A stretch of DNA of 64,000 nucleotides from Mugil cephalus. Lineage: Eukaryota; Chordata; Actinopteri; Mugiliformes; Mugilidae. Under the pieces are notes generated by a model. The model made no database searches. It was not told the origin of the DNA and saw only the letters and a list, made by a program, of their open reading frames with translations. The stretch is taken from NCBI RefSeq assembly GCF_022458985.1, contig NC_061789.1:14230357-14294356 (forward strand). Direction: 5' to 3'. The translations under genes were made by a program, and so were the position numbers. Numbering within the stretch: position 1 is the first letter of the stretch; every line of letters begins with the position of its first letter. This document shows, in pieces, positions 62,721 to 64,000 of this stretch.

Positions 62721-64000
62721 GGCAGAAGAAATTGTATTTCACGCTTCCTTTTGTTATTCTAATTAAAAACCATAACATTTATTTTAAACGAGCAGTGATC
62801 CAGTAGAAAAACACACATCTTTGAAGTGACAGCGTGTTCATCACGGCCTCCAAGAATATATATGACACTGCTTATACGTGTTACCGTATCATTTGAAGTC
62901 TCTTAAGTAGTTTACCTGCCGTCTGCTCCGAGCTCTTCTCCGGATTCAGAGTGGATTGAGAAGAGCAGCTTTGCCCTTTGTAGTCTCCAAAGAGTCGAGG
63001 GTGGACAGTCCTTTGTTTAGTCTGACCCCAGTGCGCTTCTTCTGCTCCTAAAGCCTTTGGAGACGCCAATCTCACAGTGTCTGAATGACCGGCAGTGCAT
63101 CTGTCACTGTCAGATCGTCTGAGAACCGACTGCTATTAGAGGCTCAATAATAGACCACTTATGAAAGACCTCTATTTGATGTTAAATTTACTTTACATTT
63201 ATTTACAATCAGTTTGTTTTCAGTATCATTTCATTAGAATCAAGCTTTACGTTTTTATTCCTACAGCTGCCATATTACAACTTTATCGCAAGTATTCACG
63301 TCTTCACCAAAGTAAAAGTACCAAATATTAAAGTGTCAACATTTGGCTTCCGTTTAATATTTTGATAGTGCCGCATTTTGTTCATTACAAATTCATATAG
63401 TTAAGGAGTCGCTTAACTAACCAGTATATTAACTAGTAATCTAATATTATTGATTAATGTATTACGTCTGAATATTATTTCCTTGTTCACATGTCTTAGC
63501 GGCCGGACAAGCACAGAAAGCTCCCCTTTGTCAACCCTCTTACAAACCATCTACTCACGTGTCTTATCTATGTTCTGCGCTGCAGTGGTTTCAGTTTTTT
63601 TTATTAACTCTAACTGCAACATGAGCTGCTCAGTTTGTCTCGCTATTGTGTGAAGCTTAACTCAATTACAGAGCAATGCTGACACATCAGGGCACAGGTA
63701 TAAAAGCTTTCGACTGCGCATCCCCCTACAGTGCCGGCTCTCCTTAGGCTAGATGCAGGAGTATAAACCAAGCGTCCTGAAAACTCACGGTGCTCCACTT
63801 AGAGCAGATAATGCGGCTTGCCAGACACAGAAATTTGTAGCTGGAAAACCATAGTCACATTGTGAAATACAGAATTTTCCTGTTTAATAGCTGCTTCCAC
63901 TGACTGTAACAGCTGTACCTGTAATTTGTTATCCCTGTTGGTAGTTGAGGCTGATTTTGTTCCACAAATGGTCACATGATAGTTCAGCAGTGGGGTCAAG

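Larger units (their letters stand above)
56240..64000. other. Right-hand non-coding interval
   Basis: About 7.8 kb with no recognised exon. In human the next gene after PCTP is ANKFN1, followed by a regulatory-rich region towards NOG, and this may be the fish equivalent. Several stretches look complex and little-decayed (about 58900-59160, 60000-60700, 62250-62720) and are listed as candidates. Microsatellites occur at 60807-60843 and 60992-61008. Confidence 0.55.

Overview
This is vertebrate nuclear DNA, most probably from a ray-finned (teleost) fish. The genes are split by GT-AG introns, long AT-rich non-coding stretches separate them, and fish-type transposon remnants (hAT, Tc1/mariner, L1-like, tRNA-derived SINE) and microsatellites are scattered throughout. 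The species cannot be read from the sequence. There are no bacterial operons, CRISPR arrays, rRNA genes or convincing tRNA genes. Most long open frames here are chance frames or antisense shadows.

Five protein-coding genes can be supported. From left to right they are: the last two coding exons of the PAR-bZIP transcription factor gene hlf (+, 3973-5359, with a 3' UTR of about 3.6 kb); mmd, a seven-transmembrane PAQR-family gene with seven coding exons (-, 14184-11028); smim36, a one-exon small membrane protein (-, 23193-22891); tmem100, a one-coding-exon two-pass membrane protein (-, 40921-40523); and pctp, a START-domain phosphatidylcholine transfer protein with six coding exons (+, 43485-47416). 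This is the order and orientation of the human 17q22 block HLF-MMD-SMIM36-TMEM100-PCTP, compressed here into about 48 kb. All reading frames join across canonical splice sites, so mmd (239 aa), smim36 (100 aa), tmem100 (132 aa) and pctp (213 aa) appear intact. hlf is cut by the left edge of the window.

Layout: 1-9.0 kb is an hlf intron, two exons and the 3' UTR. At 9.0-9.6 kb lies the tail-to-tail gap between hlf and mmd, which holds a LINE ORF2 remnant. mmd fills 9.5-14.7 kb. The stretch 14.7-22.9 kb is non-coding, followed by smim36 at about 23 kb. The stretch 23.5-39.8 kb is non-coding with repeats, including three copies of one hAT-like non-autonomous element. tmem100 and pctp are divergent neighbours at 39.8-48.1 kb. 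The last 16 kb is mostly non-coding, with a Tc1-like remnant, a decayed hAT element with transposase traces, a possible small unrecognised gene at 50.1-51.7 kb, and several stretches that look like candidate conserved regulatory elements.

The genes do not form one pathway. HLF is a transcription factor, MMD acts at the Golgi, TMEM100 belongs to endothelial BMP/ALK1 signalling, PCTP moves phosphatidylcholine, and SMIM36 is uncharacterised. What links them is an old conserved neighbourhood. A set of well-matched CTCF-type motifs, including rightward-facing ones in the mmd-tmem100 part and a leftward-facing one in a pctp intron, suggests a testable domain architecture. I saw no clearly novel biological system.
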